Below, one piece after another: positions 61,945 to 64,000 of a stretch of 64,000 nt of DNA; the first letter of the stretch is position 1; every line of letters starts with the position of its first letter. Position numbers and translations under genes: made by a program. The DNA is from a bacterium BMS3Bbin08 (GTDB taxonomy: Bacteria; Nitrospirota; Thermodesulfovibrionia; UBA6902; BMS3Bbin08): contig BDTR01000029.1 in the NCBI GenBank assembly GCA_002897775.1, positions 67,001 through 131,000 on the forward strand. Direction: 5' to 3'. The notes under the pieces were generated by a model. The model saw only the letters and a list, made by a program, of their open reading frames with translations, was not told the DNA's origin and ran no database searches.

Positions 61945-62280
61945 TCATCCTCTCTCCTTACTTCCTCCGTTCTTCTTAACAAGAGCATCGAGGTAATGAA
62001 GCAGGGCCTTCTGGTCCTTTTTAGGCAGGGTTTCAATCTTCTTTAACCGTCTCCACAAAGCCACATGTTTCGGATCACGCTGTTGCTTAATGCTCTTTAT
62101 TCCCAGGAGTTCATCAGTAGAAACCTTGAGTGCCTTAGCCAGGGGTGTTATGAGATGCGTTGAAGGATAGTTCGTTTCCTTCTCATAATAGTAAATTACC
62201 CTTTTGGAGACACCGACTTTTTCCCCGAGCTGTTCCTGTGTTAATCCGGCAGCTTTTCGTAAGTTGGAGAGTCTTAGGCA
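61945..62280 (-). pseudogene. XRE-family regulator, 5' end removed by RAYT element 2
   Basis: The minus strand reads LRLSNLRKAAGLTQEQLGEK, VGVSKRVIYYYEKETNYPS and KALKVSTDELLG, a typical Cro/XRE helix-turn-helix, then a basic tail ending NGGSKERG. The first eight or so codons including the start are missing; the homology stops where the element begins (62281-62283). The element therefore inserted into or recombined at this gene. Confidence 0.76.
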
Positions 62281-62282
62281 AT

Positions 62283-63331
62283 GGGGTCAAATCTTTAATC
62301 TTGACAAACAGAGCTGCTGATGTTATAAATCAGCATGGCTAGGCCCTTACGGATACAATATCCCGGAGCAGTATATCACATCACCTGTCGCGGCAATGCA
62401 AGAAAAGAAATCTATAAAGATGACAAAGACAGGAAGACCTTCCTGGAATTACTGGTTGAATCAGCAAAGATATATAACGTAAAAATATACAGCTACGTAT
62501 TAATGAACAACCACTTCCATCTGTTAATACAGACCCCAGTTGGAAATCTCAGTGAATTCATGAGGCATTTCAATATCCGATATACCAGCCACTACAACCG
62601 GAGACATAAGAGAGTGGGCCATCTGTATCAGGGACGATACAAAGGCATCCTGGTTGACAAGGAAACATACCTTGCCATTATAAGCAGATACATACACTTA
62701 AATCCTGTTAAAGTGAAAGGAGTGAAAGGGAAACCCGAAAAGGAAAAGGAGCAGTATCTGACAAAGTACAGATGGAGCAGTCTGTCCGGATATCTGAACA
62801 GGAGAAAAAAGCAGGAATTTATTGAATACGGTGAGGTATTGGAAGAATATGGAGGAGACAACGACAGGGGGAGGCGTGCATATAGGAACATGATCGGTCT
62901 GGAATTATCTGCCAAAACTGACATAAAAGAGACGATAATAGGGCAGAGCATATTAGGAAGTGAAAAATTTGTTGACTGGTTATGGGAAAATATTATAAAA
63001 GAAGATAAAGACACGAGAGAACGACCTGCTTTACGAGAGATTCAACGCTTTAAGGCAGAGGATGAGATAATAAAAGCAGTTGAGAGTGTCACAGAAAAAA
63101 GTTTTCAGGTGATAAAGAAAGAGAGGGGTTATCTAAGGTATATTTTCATGGACCTGTTGTATAGGCTGGGGGGGATCAAAGGGGCAGAGATTGGGAAGAT
63201 TATGAGCGTTGACTACAGTACTGTAAGTCAGGGGAGAAAGAGGCTAAGGGAAAAACTGCTCAAAGATAAGAAGTTGAGACAGTTGGTTGAGCGAATAGAA
63301 CAAAAACTGTCACAATGAAAGATTTGACCCC
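62283..63331 (+). mobile_element. REP-type (RAYT) transposable element 2 with terminal inverted repeats
   Basis: The left end 62283-62306 and right end 63308-63331 are inverted relatives: 14 bases (GGGGTCAAATCTTT) match perfectly and the last GACA also matches. One transposase gene fills the interior, its stop codon overlapping the right end. The same two ends, without the gene, form the 52-bp element at 60158. Confidence 0.82.
62335..63318 (+). CDS. REP-associated tyrosine transposase (Y1_Tnp) with DnaA-like C-terminal domain
   Basis: 327 residues. ARPLRIQYPGAVYHITCRG, HUH pair in NHFHLLIQ and YIHLNPVKVKG form the Y1 core. The C-terminal part includes RYIFMDLLYRLGGIKGAEIG and MSVDYSTVSQGRKRL, again like DnaA domain IV, with a DYSTVS signature close to the DHSTV of DnaA. 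It shares the architecture of the enzyme at 11917 but with clearly different sequence, in line with its different end sequence. Confidence 0.9.
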   Translation: MARPLRIQYPGAVYHITCRGNARKEIYKDDKDRKTFLELLVESAKIYNVKIYSYVLMNNHFHLLIQTPVGNLSEFMRHFNIRYTSHYNRRHKRVGHLYQGRYKGILVDKETYLAIISRYIHLNPVKVKGVKGKPEKEKEQYLTKYRWSSLSGYLNRRKKQEFIEYGEVLEEYGGDNDRGRRAYRNMIGLELSAKTDIKETIIGQSILGSEKFVDWLWENIIKEDKDTRERPALREIQRFKAEDEIIKAVESVTEKSFQVIKKERGYLRYIFMDLLYRLGGIKGAEIGKIMSVDYSTVSQGRKRLREKLLKDKKLRQLVERIEQKLSQ

Positions 63332-63424
63332 GTTTCTTGACCAGAACACCGCTGCGAATAACATCACCTCGCACCTTTTTTGACTATCCCCTTCAACTAC
63401 TTTTATAATAAAAAAACCAGCTCT

Positions 63425-64000
63425 ATGAAACTACTGCTTATTTCTTTACAGTCTAACGCGTATGTTACGGGCCTGAAATACATAGCAGAGAATGTGCGCG
63501 CCAACGGGCATGACGCAAAGATCCTGCTTCTGCCGGGTTATCTTGAGAAGACCCTTGATCCGGTAATTGAAAAATTTATCCGTGACTACAAACCTGACCT
63601 TATCGGTATAGGGCTTATGTCCATCGAGTTTTATCCCGCAAAGAACGCGACCCGGATATTAAGAGAGAAATTCGATACTCCGATAATATGGGGCGGTGTG
63701 CACGTGATAATCACACCTGATGAATGCCTTCAATACGCTGACTATATATGCTGCGGTGAAGGGGAGAGGTCTGTTGTTTCTCTGCTTGATCATCTCAGGG
63801 ACAAGGGTAGGGACGTTATCCCTGAAATACCCAACATATGGGTCAATGACAGGGGAAACATCGTAAGACAGCCCAAGGCCCCTCCTGAAGCTGACCTTGA
63901 CAGCCTGCCGTTTCAGCCTTATTTGCCTGACTATTACTATGTCTTTCATAAAAACACCATAGTCAATTTCTCTCAGGATCCGGATCTCTTTCACAGGTAC
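63425..64000 (+). CDS. B12-binding radical SAM protein (5' part, runs off window end)
   Basis: 192 codons visible. MKLLLISLQSNAYVTGLKYI starts a Rossmann-like cobalamin-binding domain; LIGIGLMSIEFYPAKN and IIWGGVHVIITPDECLQYAD then CCGEGE (usual YVVxGEGE) are hallmarks of this family. The radical-SAM CxxxCxxC cluster lies beyond the window. Substrate unknown; many members act on lipids, hopanoids or secondary metabolites. Confidence 0.88.
   Translation, partial: MKLLLISLQSNAYVTGLKYIAENVRANGHDAKILLLPGYLEKTLDPVIEKFIRDYKPDLIGIGLMSIEFYPAKNATRILREKFDTPIIWGGVHVIITPDECLQYADYICCGEGERSVVSLLDHLRDKGRDVIPEIPNIWVNDRGNIVRQPKAPPEADLDSLPFQPYLPDYYYVFHKNTIVNFSQDPDLFHRY

Overview
The window reads as chromosomal sequence of a diderm, probably anaerobic bacterium. 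Support for this: LpxC (lipid A), a TamB/BamA-type outer-membrane assembly block, MqnD (futalosine route to menaquinone), 2-oxoacid:ferredoxin oxidoreductase subunits, a NifS/NifU/Rrf2 Fe-S block and radical-SAM proteins. The mix, the dispersed repeats and the moderate GC suggest a Nitrospirota or Desulfobacterota-like lineage, but this is inference; no rRNA is present and the only RNA gene seen is a tRNA-Ala.

Layout. 1-8.8 kb: housekeeping genes (MtnP-like fragment, TldD, LpxC, a Lys-rich protein, AmrS-like radical SAM, DtxR-type regulator, BepA-like protease). 9-13.4 kb: an inverse autotransporter with a beta-helix passenger, then a REP-type (Y1/HUH) transposase element with near-perfect 19-bp terminal inverted repeats. 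13.4-21.5 kb: accessory DNA with an amino-acid permease, a MazEF-like pair, an ArsR/Cys-rich peptide/CopD-like group, and an MntA/HepT pair lying between two copies of the 5' end of a broken phospholipase-D-like gene. 21.8-30.8 kb: a lipid/polyketide locus (dehydratase, chain-length-factor-like ketosynthase, ACP, ketosynthase remnant, FabG, FabL-like reductase, type III PKS) followed by a LolDE-like ABC transporter, a LolA-like protein and a beta-barrel. Several of the biosynthetic genes carry lesions. 31-33 kb: a well-formed fluoride riboswitch with its terminator, directly upstream of a dynamin-family GTPase, then a serine-recombinase N-terminal relic abutting tRNA-Ala(CGC).

33.3-47.3 kb is core-like: TamB, a BamA/TamA protein with about seven POTRA domains, a SurA-like N-domain protein, then on the minus strand acetyltransferase, oxidoreductase gamma and beta subunits, Ppx/GppA, MqnD, NifU, NifS, a TusA-like protein and an Rrf2 regulator. 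47.5-60.3 kb is a surface/polymorphic-toxin locus: two secreted proteins, a 2-kb-residue RHS protein, a TPR protein and a displaced RHS C-terminal cassette. 60.1-63.3 kb is mobile-element wreckage: a 52-bp palindromic non-autonomous element, an IS3-family insertion, a truncated XRE regulator and a second REP-type transposase whose ends match the 52-bp element. The window ends inside a B12-binding radical-SAM gene.

The strongest leads are the fluoride riboswitch in front of a dynamin, the RAYT transposases with matching solo and half elements that cut into genes, and the type III PKS/FAS-like locus linked to a Lol-like exporter.
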